Assembly (NCBI RefSeq): GCF_011304355.1
Contig: NZ_CP049888.1
Coordinates: forward strand, 434,001 to 498,000
Reading direction: 5' to 3'
From: Weissella coleopterorum
Lineage (GTDB): Bacteria > Bacillota > Bacilli > Lactobacillales > Lactobacillaceae
Length of the DNA stretch: 64,000 bases
The translations under genes were made by a program, and so were the position numbers. This document shows positions 47,375 through 57,464 of this stretch, one piece after another. Position 1 is the first letter of the stretch. The number at the start of each line of letters is the position of its first letter. Below the pieces are notes generated by a model. The model was not told the origin of the DNA and searched no databases. It saw only the letters and a program-made list of their open reading frames with translations.

Positions 47375-48127
47375 ATGATAAATTCAAATTTAGTGTTAAA
47401 TAACTTGGTATTTGCTAGTCAAAGAGAACAAGGTATGCAACAAACAGAAATGTTGCAAATGGCTTCCAATTTGAAAATTTCGGCGGTTGAATTACGTCGT
47501 GAATATTTTGATCAGATTAAAAATGAGACTTCATCCATTCAGAAAATGATGCTCACAACGCCCATACGTTTATTTTACTCAGTACCTGATGAATTATTTG
47601 TGAATGGGAAATTAAATCCACGTTTGGAGCAATACTTTCATGAAGCTCAACAATTAGGTATTTATGCTATCAAATTTAACATTGGTGAGTTTCAAGGCTT
47701 TAATAACGAAATCATCGCGGAATTGAAAAAATGGCTGATGTTAGGTATTCAAATTAATGTGGAAAATGATCAAACACAAACATCTGGTCGGTTAGCTGTG
47801 ATTAAAAAGTTCATGGATGCTGTGGCTCAAGCTGGTTTAGATCTTGGATATGTTTATGATATGGGGAATTGGCGGTTTGTGGGTGATGATGAATTGGAGG
47901 CAGCAAAAGTACTAGCTAAATATGTTCGCTATATTCATGTAAAAGATGGGACTGGATTCAAACAGACCGCCCAAACGGTTTTGCTTGGTGCAGGCGAAAT
48001 TATGTGGCAAAATATTTTAGAAGTTTTACCCCAAACTGTTCCCGTCGCTTTAGAGTATCCCACTGCAGATCTGCAAATTCTGCAAAAGGGGATTTCGATG
48101 CTTAATGATAATTTAGGAGCCCATTGA
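47375..48127 (+). CDS. KguE-like sugar-phosphate isomerase/epimerase (TIM barrel)
   Basis: This 250-residue protein belongs to the xylose-isomerase-like TIM-barrel family: IKFNIGEFQG, INVENDQ, YVYDMGNW and IHVKDG carry the usual Glu/Asp/His metal positions. Family and operon position match KguE, whose exact reaction in 2-ketogluconate use is unsettled. GAGG lies 8 bases before ATG 47375. The next gene starts one base after its stop. Confidence 0.78.
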   Translation: MINSNLVLNNLVFASQREQGMQQTEMLQMASNLKISAVELRREYFDQIKNETSSIQKMMLTTPIRLFYSVPDELFVNGKLNPRLEQYFHEAQQLGIYAIKFNIGEFQGFNNEIIAELKKWLMLGIQINVENDQTQTSGRLAVIKKFMDAVAQAGLDLGYVYDMGNWRFVGDDELEAAKVLAKYVRYIHVKDGTGFKQTAQTVLLGAGEIMWQNILEVLPQTVPVALEYPTADLQILQKGISMLNDNLGAH

Positions 48128-48128
48128 A

Positions 48129-49406
48129 ATGACAAACATTATTATTAGTAGTTTATTATTGATCACATTCATCCTCTTCATAGGCTATATCATTAAGGGT
48201 GGCAATTTATTAATTGGCTTCTTTGGCATGACAATTCTTTGGTCAGTGATTGGCCTAGTTCCATTTTCAACCTTTATGGAGAAAGTTATTGCGCAACCGG
48301 CCTTGAATTATGGACCTACCATTATTTATATTGTTTTTGGATCTTGGTTTGGTCGAGTCTTAGTAGAGTCAGGAATTGCCGCATCTATTTCGGCTCAGAC
48401 TGAAAAAATTGGACGAAAAGCGCCAGTTTTGGCAGCCATCATTATTGTCTTAGTGACAGCACTAATTTTTTCATCTGCGTATGGTGTCGGTTCCGTGATG
48501 GCGATGGGAGTAATCTTAATACCAATCATGTTATCCATCGGAGTTCCAAAGAAGGTCGCCATTCCTGCGTTTACCATGGCGATTGGAGCGCCAATGTATA
48601 TTAATGTGGTGTTATTCAATCAAATTAAAGCATTTTTCCCTTCCGTTAGTTTTTCGGGAAAATACTTAATCTTTGGTATTTTAGCAATGATCATTCAACT
48701 GCTTGCAGTGATTATTTTTATCATACTAAATCGACGCAGTATCTTAGATGAACATATTGATACATTAGCGACGGAAGTAAGCACCACTGTCATTCAAAAA
48801 GCTCATCCAGTAACGTATGTGATTCCAATTTTACCGGTTGTTTTTAATATGTTATTTCATTGGGATGCAATCCCATCGTTATTATTGGCTACGCTTTTAG
48901 CACTTTTGATAACTGGTAAAATGCGATCATGGCATAAATTAATTGACTTTATTAATATGACAACCACTAAAGCCATTAATGATATTTCGGGATTAATTTT
49001 CTTTTTGATGGCCTTAATTATGTTTGTGGGTGCAGCCTCAATTAATGTACCAAGATTTAAAGGGATGATTGAGGTGATTGTTCCACACAGTCCGTTAGTT
49101 TTGGCGTTAGCAATTGGATTACTAGCACCGCTAGCTTTATTTCGAGGACCACTTCATGTTTGGGGAGCTGGAGCTGCAACGGCTTCCGTATTAGCAGCCA
49201 CCGGGATTTTTTCACCAAATCTTTTGTTACCGTTACTGTACACAGCTAGTATTATGGCGGTATCAATCGATTTGACGCAGTCATGGAATACATGGGCATT
49301 GAATTATTCGCAGTTAGACGCAAAAACGTATTTGAAGATGGGTGTCCCGGTCATGTGGATTGTGTCTATAATCAATGCATTATTGGGTTTCGTCTTTTTT
49401 GGATAA
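48129..49406 (+). CDS. GntP/CitMHS-like sugar-acid permease
   Basis: This 425-residue protein has about eleven to twelve membrane segments. Features such as IVFGSWFGRVLVESGIA and a polar central re-entrant region resemble the gluconate and citrate ion-transporter superfamily. No signal peptide. It is coupled to the epimerase gene. The substrate is probably a sugar acid such as 2-ketogluconate, inferred from the operon. It differs from the MFS transporter KguT of pseudomonads. Confidence 0.7.
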   Translation: MTNIIISSLLLITFILFIGYIIKGGNLLIGFFGMTILWSVIGLVPFSTFMEKVIAQPALNYGPTIIYIVFGSWFGRVLVESGIAASISAQTEKIGRKAPVLAAIIIVLVTALIFSSAYGVGSVMAMGVILIPIMLSIGVPKKVAIPAFTMAIGAPMYINVVLFNQIKAFFPSVSFSGKYLIFGILAMIIQLLAVIIFIILNRRSILDEHIDTLATEVSTTVIQKAHPVTYVIPILPVVFNMLFHWDAIPSLLLATLLALLITGKMRSWHKLIDFINMTTTKAINDISGLIFFLMALIMFVGAASINVPRFKGMIEVIVPHSPLVLALAIGLLAPLALFRGPLHVWGAGAATASVLAATGIFSPNLLLPLLYTASIMAVSIDLTQSWNTWALNYSQLDAKTYLKMGVPVMWIVSIINALLGFVFFG

Positions 49407-49435
49407 TTAAATGAATTTTTGAGGAGAGAAATGAA

Positions 49436-50386
49436 ATGAGTGAATTATTGACATTGGGTGAACCAATTGTAACGTTTATGGCAAAGGATGTTGATCAGGG
49501 ACTAATTGATAGCATTAATTATTACAAATTTTTAGGGGGAGCAGAGCTAAATGTTTTAATCGGAGCCAGTCGTTTGGGTCATACAACTGATTACATTTCA
49601 CAGGTAGGGCATGATCCGTTGGGACAATTTGCGATCCAAGAAATTCAAAAATACGGTGTAGGGCATCAATACATTTCCGAAGATCCAGTAAACTGGACGG
49701 CCTTTCAACTAAAAGAGTTGATCAGTCAGGGAGATCCCCAAACGTATAATTTCAGACGTAATTCAGCAGCTGCACATTTAAGTCCGGATAAGATTGATCA
49801 AATTGATTTTTCAGAAGTCAAAATGGTACATCTATCGGGTATCTTTCCGGCTATTTCAGATCAGGCAGAGCAAACCTTTCGCTATTTTGCTAAAACAGTT
49901 GTTGAACGAGGGATCAGAACGACATTTGATCCTAATTTAAGACCGGCCTTATGGGCTTCATCCGAAAAGATGATTCAAACAATTAATGATTTAGCTAAAT
50001 ATGGGGAAATTATTTTACCTGGGATTAACGAAGGTGAAATTTTAGTCGGTACTCGTGATCCGGAAAAAATTGCTGACTTTTATCTTAATAACAGTGACTT
50101 AACGCAAACCATAGTTGTTAAATTAGGAGCAGCCGGTGCTTATGTCAAAAATAAAAATGGTTCAAGTTACGTAGTCGAAGGTTTTCATGTTGAAAAGGTG
50201 GTGGATACAGTTGGTGCTGGAGACGGATTTGCGCTGGGATTAATTACAGGGTTATTAGAAGGTCTTTCGGTGGAACAAGCAGTTATTCGAGCGAATGCCG
50301 TCGGAGCACTTCAAGTTCAAACCATGGGGGATAACGATGGATATCCTGATCAACAACAATTAACTCAATTTTTAACACATAAATAA
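49436..50386 (+). CDS. PfkB-family sugar-acid kinase (2-ketogluconate or 2-keto-3-deoxygluconate kinase)
   Basis: This 316-residue ribokinase-type enzyme has GGAELNVLIGASRLG at the N-terminus, TFDPNLRPALW, PGINEGEIL, and the catalytic DTVGAGDGFALG (about 255-266). It groups with KdgK/KguK-like kinases. No KDPG aldolase gene is in the operon, while a reductase is, which favours 2-ketogluconate over KDG. RBS GAGGAGAG. Confidence 0.82.
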   Translation: MSELLTLGEPIVTFMAKDVDQGLIDSINYYKFLGGAELNVLIGASRLGHTTDYISQVGHDPLGQFAIQEIQKYGVGHQYISEDPVNWTAFQLKELISQGDPQTYNFRRNSAAAHLSPDKIDQIDFSEVKMVHLSGIFPAISDQAEQTFRYFAKTVVERGIRTTFDPNLRPALWASSEKMIQTINDLAKYGEIILPGINEGEILVGTRDPEKIADFYLNNSDLTQTIVVKLGAAGAYVKNKNGSSYVVEGFHVEKVVDTVGAGDGFALGLITGLLEGLSVEQAVIRANAVGALQVQTMGDNDGYPDQQQLTQFLTHK

Positions 50387-50398
50387 CGGAGGAAAATC

Positions 50399-51331
50399 AT
50401 GACTAAAGTATTACTACCTGACTCAATTCCAGCCGAAGGTGAACAAATTTTAACTGACGCAGGTTTAGAGATAATTCATGGGACTGGTCGCAGTGCCAAG
50501 CAGATGATGCAAGAAGGCGCTCAAGCGGCGGCGGTCTTAATTGGAACCCAAATATTTGATGCTCCTATTATGGATGCTATGCCGAATTTAAAGGTAATAG
50601 CTCGAAATGGGGTGGGTTATGATGCTGTAGATATGCCAGCAGCAACGGCCCGTGGAATAAAAGTTGTCAATACTCCGTTTGCATTGAATGATTCAGTGGC
50701 AGAAACAGCGGTAACTGAATTATTAGCAATTAGTAAAAATATTTTTTGGAATACGAAATCGATTTATGATGGACAATGGAACTATAAAAAAGCTCATCCC
50801 GGGAATGATGTCATGGGTAAAACGATTGGAATTTTAGGTTTTGGCCGAATTGGACATGCGGTTGCTCAAAAATTAGCCGGGTTTAATGTTAAAATTATCG
50901 CGCATGATCCGTTCGCGCAGGCAATTGAAAATGTGACAATGGTTTCGCGTGAGGAATTATTTGCGAATGCCGATTATGTTTTGGTTCACTTACCAGCAAT
51001 GGATAGTACAAAGCACTCAATCGGAATGGCGGAATTTAAAGCGATGAAATCAACGGCCTATCTTATTAATATGGCCCGTGGAATTATTATCGTTGAAACA
51101 GACCTAGTTCAAGCATTACAAGAGCATGAAATTGCGGGAGCGGCACTGGATGTATTTGAAGAAGAACCGTTACCACTTAATAATCCGTTACTAACTTTAA
51201 ATAATGTGCTACTAACACCACATATTGCATCAAATACTGTGGAAACCAAACGTCAAATGGCTATTGATGCAGCAAATGATATTGTTTCCATTTTAAATGG
51301 AGAAGATGCTATTTCGGTTGTGAATAAATGA
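50399..51331 (+). CDS. D-2-hydroxyacid dehydrogenase, KguD-like
   Basis: This 310-residue NAD(P)-dependent dehydrogenase has ILGFGRIGHAVAQKL (about 144-158), INMARGIII with the catalytic Arg, DVFEEEPLP with Glu and LTPHIASNT with His. In the kgu pathway such an enzyme reduces 2-keto-6-phosphogluconate to 6-phosphogluconate. RBS CGGAGG 12 bases after the kinase gene. A terminator closes the operon. Confidence 0.85.
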   Translation: MTKVLLPDSIPAEGEQILTDAGLEIIHGTGRSAKQMMQEGAQAAAVLIGTQIFDAPIMDAMPNLKVIARNGVGYDAVDMPAATARGIKVVNTPFALNDSVAETAVTELLAISKNIFWNTKSIYDGQWNYKKAHPGNDVMGKTIGILGFGRIGHAVAQKLAGFNVKIIAHDPFAQAIENVTMVSREELFANADYVLVHLPAMDSTKHSIGMAEFKAMKSTAYLINMARGIIIVETDLVQALQEHEIAGAALDVFEEEPLPLNNPLLTLNNVLLTPHIASNTVETKRQMAIDAANDIVSILNGEDAISVVNK

Positions 51332-51343
51332 TGTTTAACCTTG

Positions 51344-51374
51344 AGTCAAATGGTGTGAACCATTTGACTTTTTT
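51344..51374 (+). terminator. terminator of the kgu-like operon
   Basis: AGTCAAATGGT and ACCATTTGACT pair perfectly around GTGA and are followed by six T. Confidence 0.92.
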
Positions 51375-51478
51375 AATCAAAAAAATGAATAATATTTTAA
51401 TAATTGGCTTAGATCAATATCGATTGCATATCATAACATGATATAATAGTAGAAAAGTAACAGTTAGGGGAGTGAATT

Positions 51479-52150
51479 ATGAGCTTTAATCTTTATTTAG
51501 TCCGGCACGGACAAACATACCTCAATAAGTATAGCCGAATGCAAGGGTGGTCAGACGCACCGTTGACTGATAAGGGGATTACAGATGGTTTGGCCGCTGG
51601 AAGTCGTTTAGCAAATGTGAAGTTTGATCACGTTTATTCCTCTGATTTATCACGGGCGGTGCATACTGCCGAATATATTATGCAAAATAACCAAGCTACG
51701 GCAGAAAAATTAAATCCAATCCAATTACCTGAGTTTAGAGAACAATTTTTTGGTTCTTTTGAAGGATTGCCAAGTAGTGAGCTTGCGACTACTATTAAAA
51801 AAAGGTATAACTTACAAAATATTGCCGATTATGGGGATTTAATGCAAGCAATGACTCAAGAAGAAGTTTTAGATGCAATTGCTGCAGCGGATGATGAAGG
51901 AGATGCCGAAAATGCAACAGCTTTTTGGCAACGACTTGAAAATGGCCTAAAATATCTACGTGAACATACGCAAGATGGTGAAAATATTTTGGTTGTGGCC
52001 CATGGAACTTTGATTCGGAATTTGTCAGGAAAATATGCCGGTCGAGAATACACGTATTCAAGTATGTACAATGGCTCAATTTCAAAATGGACCGTTGATG
52101 ATGAACAAATGAATTTAGAAGTTTTCAATGACATTGAGAAAGTTTGGTGA
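51479..52150 (+). CDS. histidine phosphatase family protein (GpmB-like)
   Basis: This 223-residue phosphatase has the catalytic LVRHGQTYLN, RMQGWSDAPLT, SSDLSRAVHTAE and VVAHGTLIRN. It is closer to GpmB/CobC-type phosphatases than to GpmA, and the substrate is unknown. An extended -10 (TGA TATAAT) and GGGGAG lie upstream. hflX follows after four bases. Confidence 0.88.
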   Translation: MSFNLYLVRHGQTYLNKYSRMQGWSDAPLTDKGITDGLAAGSRLANVKFDHVYSSDLSRAVHTAEYIMQNNQATAEKLNPIQLPEFREQFFGSFEGLPSSELATTIKKRYNLQNIADYGDLMQAMTQEEVLDAIAAADDEGDAENATAFWQRLENGLKYLREHTQDGENILVVAHGTLIRNLSGKYAGREYTYSSMYNGSISKWTVDDEQMNLEVFNDIEKVW

Positions 52151-52154
52151 TTGA

Positions 52155-53438
52155 ATGCATGAAAATGAGGAAAACCCTCGCGTAGCTGTCCTGTTAATCG
52201 GTTTAGATCGGAATGATCCGCAATTTGATTATCAGATGACGGAATTAGCTAATTTAACAGAAGCTAATCAAATGGAAGTTATCGCAACCCTTACACAAAA
52301 ATTAGAACGACCGGTAGCAGCGACTTATTTCGGAAAAGGAAAAGTCGAGGAGTTAAAGGAAGCAGTGGCCTTTCATCAAGTTTCGATGGTGGTAGCAAAT
52401 GATGAATTGTCACCATCGCAAATTCGGAATTTGGAAACTCAAATTGGGGTTTCGATTCTGGATCGGACCGCTTTAATTTTAGATATATTTGCCTCACGTG
52501 CCAAAACTCGTTTAGCTCAATTGCAGATTGAAATGGCCCGGTTACAATATCAATTGCCACGCTTGCGTACTAGTATGAATATTCGACTAGATCAACAGAC
52601 CGGTGGTGGGGGTGGTAGTTTCACCAGCCGTGGATCGGGTGAAACTAAATTAGAAACGAACCGACGGTTGATCGAACATCAAATTTCAATGATTAAAAAA
52701 GAAATCACTGATATCGAGGCTGACGACCAAAATCGACGAAAGTATCGGGATAAACAAGCAATTAAGAGTGTTGCCTTGGTGGGCTACACCAATGCAGGAA
52801 AATCAACCTACATGAACCAATTGGTGAAACGTTATGGTGAAAATCAGGAGAAAACGGTTTTTCAAGCAGATATGCTCTTTTCTACCTTGGAGACAGCGGT
52901 ACGGAAATTGAATTTGCCTGACCATCAGAGCTTTTTGCTTTCTGATACGGTCGGTTTTGTATCCAAATTACCACATAACTTAGTCGCGGCATTTCGAGCA
53001 ACTTTAGCTGAAGCTGCTCAAGCTGATTTGTTGCTACAAGTGGTAGATTTCTCGGATCCAAACTATCAAGCAATGATGGATACAACGATGCAAACTTTGA
53101 AGGAAATTGGGATCACTGACTTACCAATGGTAACAATTTATAATAAGGCTGACCGAATAATGGGCAGTGTATATCCTGAGCGTACGGCTGATACACTCAC
53201 ACTTTCGGCATTAGACAACAATTCTTTAGACTTGTTGGTCGAGACACTGCATCAAAAATTATTTGCTGATCTCAAGGAATATACATTATTGATACCATTT
53301 GCTGATGGACAAGTTGTCGCAGAACTAAACGAATCAGCACATGTACTAACGACTGAATATTTAGCTGAAGGTACGCAACTAAAAGTAGTGCTAACGCCCG
53401 TGCAAGTTCAACGGCTAAATCAATACATTCAGAGTTAA
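52155..53438 (+). CDS. hflX: ribosome-associated GTPase HflX
   Basis: This 427-residue GTPase splits stalled or hibernating ribosomes. The N-terminal HflX domain (ATYFGKGKVEEL, FASRAKTRLAQLQIEMARLQ) and the glycine-rich linker (GGGGGSFTSRGSGETKLE) precede the G domain: G1 GYTNAGKST, G3 DTVGFVSKLPH, G4 NKAD. It is probably co-transcribed with the phosphatase gene upstream. A terminator follows. Confidence 0.94.
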   Translation: MHENEENPRVAVLLIGLDRNDPQFDYQMTELANLTEANQMEVIATLTQKLERPVAATYFGKGKVEELKEAVAFHQVSMVVANDELSPSQIRNLETQIGVSILDRTALILDIFASRAKTRLAQLQIEMARLQYQLPRLRTSMNIRLDQQTGGGGGSFTSRGSGETKLETNRRLIEHQISMIKKEITDIEADDQNRRKYRDKQAIKSVALVGYTNAGKSTYMNQLVKRYGENQEKTVFQADMLFSTLETAVRKLNLPDHQSFLLSDTVGFVSKLPHNLVAAFRATLAEAAQADLLLQVVDFSDPNYQAMMDTTMQTLKEIGITDLPMVTIYNKADRIMGSVYPERTADTLTLSALDNNSLDLLVETLHQKLFADLKEYTLLIPFADGQVVAELNESAHVLTTEYLAEGTQLKVVLTPVQVQRLNQYIQS

Positions 53439-53450
53439 TTTATCATAGTA

Positions 53451-53480
53451 AAAAACGAGTTAGGATTAACTCGTTTTTTT
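53451..53480 (+). terminator. terminator after hflX
   Basis: A perfect 12-bp stem (AAAAACGAGTTA with its complement) closes a GGAT loop, followed by T. Confidence 0.9.
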
Positions 53481-53669
53481 ATTATAAAATTTACCATTTT
53501 TTGTCTAATTTTAGGATAAAAATGGTCTGTAGTTGCTAGGTGGAGCTTCATCGCGCTTTTTTAATTAAATTAGGATAAACCGACTTGAATTAATTTTATA
53601 AAAAGGTTAGACTAATCGATACTGTGGTTTTTCAAAGATTTATTCGAAACTAGATAAGGAGAACGTTAT

Positions 53670-55391
53670 ATGGATTTATTAAAACCTTATTTTGGCAAAT
53701 ACAAAAGCGATCTGGCAATCACGATTATATCAGTGATCGTGATGGCCGGAGCTGCACTTTGGCAGCCAAAACTATTACAAGAAGTGATGAAGGCAATTAC
53801 GCAGGATAAGATGAGCCAAGTTAATTCAATTGGAATTGAATTAATTACGGTTGCGGTGATTGGCTTGATTGCGGGGACAATCAATGCGATTTTTGCGGCG
53901 AAGGTTGCACAAAATATTGCGGCCGATGTTCGCGAACAAACGTATCGTAAAATTCAAACTTTTTCATTCGCAGATATTGAGCGATTTTCAGTGGGGAATT
54001 TGGTTGTACGTTTGACTAATGATATTCAACAAATTCAAACTTTGGTTATGACAGCGCTTCAAGCATTGATTCGAATGCCAATTTTATTCATTGGGGCCTT
54101 ATATTTAGCGATTAAAACGTTACCAAATCTTTGGTGGATTATTGTGATTATGGTGATTACTGTGATGTTAATTACTATGTTTGTCTTTACTAAAATGGGA
54201 CCTTTATTTGGTAAGATTCAAGGTCTGATTGAAAAGACTAATAATTTAGCTAAAGAAAATCTCCAAGGTGTGCGCGTGGTTAAATCATTTAATCAAGAGC
54301 AAAATGAACAAAAGAGATTCGATGTTGCCTCGGGTGAATTGAATGCGATCAATGTCAAAATTGGTTATCTATTCTCGGTTATGTCACCTTTATTTACAAT
54401 GGTTAGTCAACTAGCCATTGCAGGTTCAATTTGGTTTGTTGGAAGTCAAGTGGATAAGCATCCTTTGTGGATTGCGAGTGTATCATCATTTACGAATTAT
54501 TTGATGCAAATTATGATGGCCGTCATTATTGGTGGAATGATGATGTCGTTTGCAGCTCGTGGATTGGTTTCAATTAAGCGAATTAAAGAAGTTATTGATA
54601 CTAAGCCAACCATGACCTTTGATCTTGACGCACCAGAGCAGGAATTAAAGGGATCTGTTGAATTTAAAGATGTGTCATTTAGTTATCCAGACGATGACAT
54701 GATGGTTTTAAAGGATATTACATTTACAGCCCAAGCGGGTGAAATGATTGGAATCGTGGGTGCTACTGGTTCAGGTAAGACGACCTTGGCGCAACTTATG
54801 GCCCGTTTATTTGATCCAAGTCAGGGAACGGTGAAAATTGGAGGCGTCGATTTAAAGCAAGTTAATGAAAAATCATTACGCCAAACAGTTTCGTATGTTC
54901 TTCAACGTGCAACCCTCTTTTCAGGTAAAATTGCAGATAATTTACGTCAAGGGAAAAAGGACGCTGATGAAACCGATATGAAACGGGCAACGGAAATTGC
55001 GCAAGCCGCAGAATTCGTGGAACGTTATGAAGATGTTTACGATCATCCGGTTGAAGAACGTTCTTCTAATTTCTCGGGTGGTCAAAAACAGCGTTTGTCG
55101 ATCGCACGGGGAGTCATTGCTGAACCAAAGATATTAATTTTGGATGATTCAACTTCTGCCTTAGATGCTAAGTCTGAAAAATTGGTCAAAGAAGCGTTGG
55201 ATCATGATTTGAAGGATACAACAACTTTCATTATTGCTGAAAAGATTTCTTCTGTGATTAATGCTGACCGGATTTTGGTTCTGGATGAAGGGAAATTAGT
55301 CGGTGTAGGAACGCATCAAGAATTAATCAAAAATTCCGATGTTTACCGTGAAATTTATGCAACACAAAAAGCGCAGGAGGTAAATAACTAA
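53670..55391 (+). CDS. heterodimeric ABC exporter, subunit 1 (degenerate-site half)
   Basis: This 573-residue half-transporter has six membrane segments and a nucleotide-binding domain. Walker A is VGATGSGKT and the signature is FSGGQKQR. Walker B ends LDDSTSALD with Asp in place of the catalytic Glu, and the H-loop is replaced by IAEKIS. These changes mark the non-catalytic site of heterodimeric exporters such as BmrCD, LmrCD or TM287/288. RBS AAGGAGA. Its stop overlaps subunit 2 by one base. Export of drugs or lipids is likely but not shown. Confidence 0.9.
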   Translation: MDLLKPYFGKYKSDLAITIISVIVMAGAALWQPKLLQEVMKAITQDKMSQVNSIGIELITVAVIGLIAGTINAIFAAKVAQNIAADVREQTYRKIQTFSFADIERFSVGNLVVRLTNDIQQIQTLVMTALQALIRMPILFIGALYLAIKTLPNLWWIIVIMVITVMLITMFVFTKMGPLFGKIQGLIEKTNNLAKENLQGVRVVKSFNQEQNEQKRFDVASGELNAINVKIGYLFSVMSPLFTMVSQLAIAGSIWFVGSQVDKHPLWIASVSSFTNYLMQIMMAVIIGGMMMSFAARGLVSIKRIKEVIDTKPTMTFDLDAPEQELKGSVEFKDVSFSYPDDDMMVLKDITFTAQAGEMIGIVGATGSGKTTLAQLMARLFDPSQGTVKIGGVDLKQVNEKSLRQTVSYVLQRATLFSGKIADNLRQGKKDADETDMKRATEIAQAAEFVERYEDVYDHPVEERSSNFSGGQKQRLSIARGVIAEPKILILDDSTSALDAKSEKLVKEALDHDLKDTTTFIIAEKISSVINADRILVLDEGKLVGVGTHQELIKNSDVYREIYATQKAQEVNN

Positions 55392-57172
55392 TGGCAGATT
55401 TTTTGAAAGCAATTAAGTTCTTTGCACATTATTTTAAGCGTTTTAAATTGGGGTTGTTTTTGGTAGTGGTTTTCACTGTTCTATCAACATATCTACAAGT
55501 TAAGGCGCCTGTTTATATGGGGAATTCCATACAAGAGATGGGAAATTATCTCTTTGTTAAGCTCAATCCTATGACTGCGGCGCATGCTAACTTAGATAAA
55601 TTCCATCATGCCCTATTGATGATGGTTGCATTTGTTATGATGATGGCAGTTTCAATGTTGATTATGGGGATTATTCAATCTCTAATATCAGCCAATTCTG
55701 TAAATGATATGCGAACGGGTCTCTTTGCAAAATTGCAACGAATGACGATTCGCTACTTTGATGAACATCAAGACGGTGAAATTTTAGCCCGCTTTACTTC
55801 GGATTTGGATAATATTTTTAATGCCATGAATCAAGCAATTTTCCAGTTATTCTCTCAAATTGCTTTAATGGTCGGAATTATCATTATGATGTTCCAACAA
55901 AATGTCAAAATGGCTTGGATTACCATGGCATCAACACCGATTGCACTTTTGATTGCCGTTTTGGTGATTGTTCAAGCTAAGAAATATGTAGATTTGCAAC
56001 AAAGTGAAGTCGGACATTTGAATGGTTACATTAATGAACAAATTAATGGAGAACGAGTAATTATTACTAATGGTTTGCAAGCCGAATCAATTGCCCAATT
56101 TACACAACATAATGATAAAGTGCGAAAAGCTACATTTAAGGGACAAGTCTGGTCTGGAATCTTGTTCCCGTTGATGTCTGGAATGAGCCTAATTAATACG
56201 GCAGTGGTCATCTTTTTTGGTGGTGCAATGGCCTTAAATGGTGATTTATCACGAGCCACGGCACTAGGGTTGATTGTGATGTTTATGTCATTTTCACAAC
56301 AGTACTACCAACCAATTACTAACATTACCTCAACCTATAATATGTTACAGTTGGCGATTACTGGAGCTCATCGTTTATCTGAAGTCTTTGAACAAATTGA
56401 TGAAGTTTCGCCAACGAATGGCCATGTACTAACAGGAATTGAAAAACAAGTTAAATTGGATAATGTTCATTTTGGATATCAAGCAGAACGCGAAATTCTC
56501 CATGGTGTTTCCGTCGATGTTAATAAAGGTCAAATGGTTGCTTTAGTAGGGCCAACTGGTTCTGGAAAAACGACGGTCATGAACCTGCTCAATCGTTTTT
56601 ATGACGTTGATGCGGGGTCGGTTTCATTTGATGGAATCGATGTGCGGGAAATGGACTTAAAGAGTTTACGTGATCATGTGGGAATTGTTTTGCAGGATTC
56701 CGTTTTGTTCTCAGGAACAATTCGGGATAATATTGTCTTTGGAAAACCCAATGCGACAGATGAAGAGATGATTAGTGCTGCCAAGCAAGCTAATATTCAC
56801 GAATTCATCGAAACGTTACCAAAAGGATATGAGACAACTGTGGATGATGAAAATTCGGTTTTCTCAACGGGACAAAAGCAACTCTTATCAATTGCTCGGA
56901 CGATTTTGACTAATCCAGATTTGCTGATTTTGGATGAGGCCACGTCTAATGTTGATACTGTGACCGAAGCCAAAATTCAAAAGGCGATGGAAGCTGTGAT
57001 TCAAGGCCGGACTAGTTTTGTGATTGCACACCGTTTGAAGACGATCTTATCAGCTGATAAAATCGTCGTCCTAAAAGATGGTGAAGTGATTGAACAAGGA
57101 AATCATCAGGAACTCTTAGCCGAAAAGGGATTCTATGCAGAATTGTATACAAATCAAATGGTATTTGAATAA
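55391..57172 (+). CDS. heterodimeric ABC exporter, subunit 2 (catalytic half)
   Basis: This 593-residue half-transporter has six membrane segments, Walker [10 protein letters not shown], a full Walker [11 protein letters not shown] with Glu and the H-loop VIAHRL. Its signature is FSTGQKQ instead of LSGGQ. This fits the pair: the deviant signature faces the deviant Walker B of subunit 1. RBS AGGAGG inside the end of subunit 1. A terminator follows. Confidence 0.9.
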   Translation: MADFLKAIKFFAHYFKRFKLGLFLVVVFTVLSTYLQVKAPVYMGNSIQEMGNYLFVKLNPMTAAHANLDKFHHALLMMVAFVMMMAVSMLIMGIIQSLISANSVNDMRTGLFAKLQRMTIRYFDEHQDGEILARFTSDLDNIFNAMNQAIFQLFSQIALMVGIIIMMFQQNVKMAWITMASTPIALLIAVLVIVQAKKYVDLQQSEVGHLNGYINEQINGERVIITNGLQAESIAQFTQHNDKVRKATFKGQVWSGILFPLMSGMSLINTAVVIFFGGAMALNGDLSRATALGLIVMFMSFSQQYYQPITNITSTYNMLQLAITGAHRLSEVFEQIDEVSPTNGHVLTGIEKQVKLDNVHFGYQAEREILHGVSVDVNKGQMVALVGPTGSGKTTVMNLLNRFYDVDAGSVSFDGIDVREMDLKSLRDHVGIVLQDSVLFSGTIRDNIVFGKPNATDEEMISAAKQANIHEFIETLPKGYETTVDDENSVFSTGQKQLLSIARTILTNPDLLILDEATSNVDTVTEAKIQKAMEAVIQGRTSFVIAHRLKTILSADKIVVLKDGEVIEQGNHQELLAEKGFYAELYTNQMVFE

Positions 57173-57201
57173 AATAAATGTGTTAATAAATTAAAAAATT
57201 T

Positions 57202-57236
57202 AAAAACGAAACTGACAATTACAGTTTCGTTTTTTT
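57202..57236 (+). terminator. terminator after the ABC exporter genes
   Basis: AAAAACGAAACTG and CAGTTTCGTTTTT pair perfectly and run into T. Confidence 0.9.
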
Positions 57237-57386
57237 GATTCGTATGCACAATGAGTTGTGAAGAATGACTAAAATGGTCGATAAATCTAAAGTTATACTA
57301 AAGTAGTGTGTAATGATCCGAAATATAAATCAAAAAATGTTAAGATAAGACCAACCAAATTTCAATCTAAATTTTTGGTAAGTAAC

Positions 57387-57415
57387 TTTACAATGTTGTG
57401 GAGGACTAGTATAAT
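57387..57415 (+). promoter_or_regulatory. promoter of the MacB-like gene
   Basis: TTTACA (57387-57392), 17 bases, TATAAT (57410-57415). The gap 57237-57464 holds nothing else recognisable. Confidence 0.75.
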
Positions 57416-57464
57416 ACGGTTCTTAAACTATTAAAACAAATAATGAAAATAGAGGGGTATGTTG

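Noticed and set aside
53520..53669. Possible small gene before the ABC exporter
   Set aside because: The stretch is AT-rich with stops in every frame and no ribosome binding site other than that of the exporter gene.
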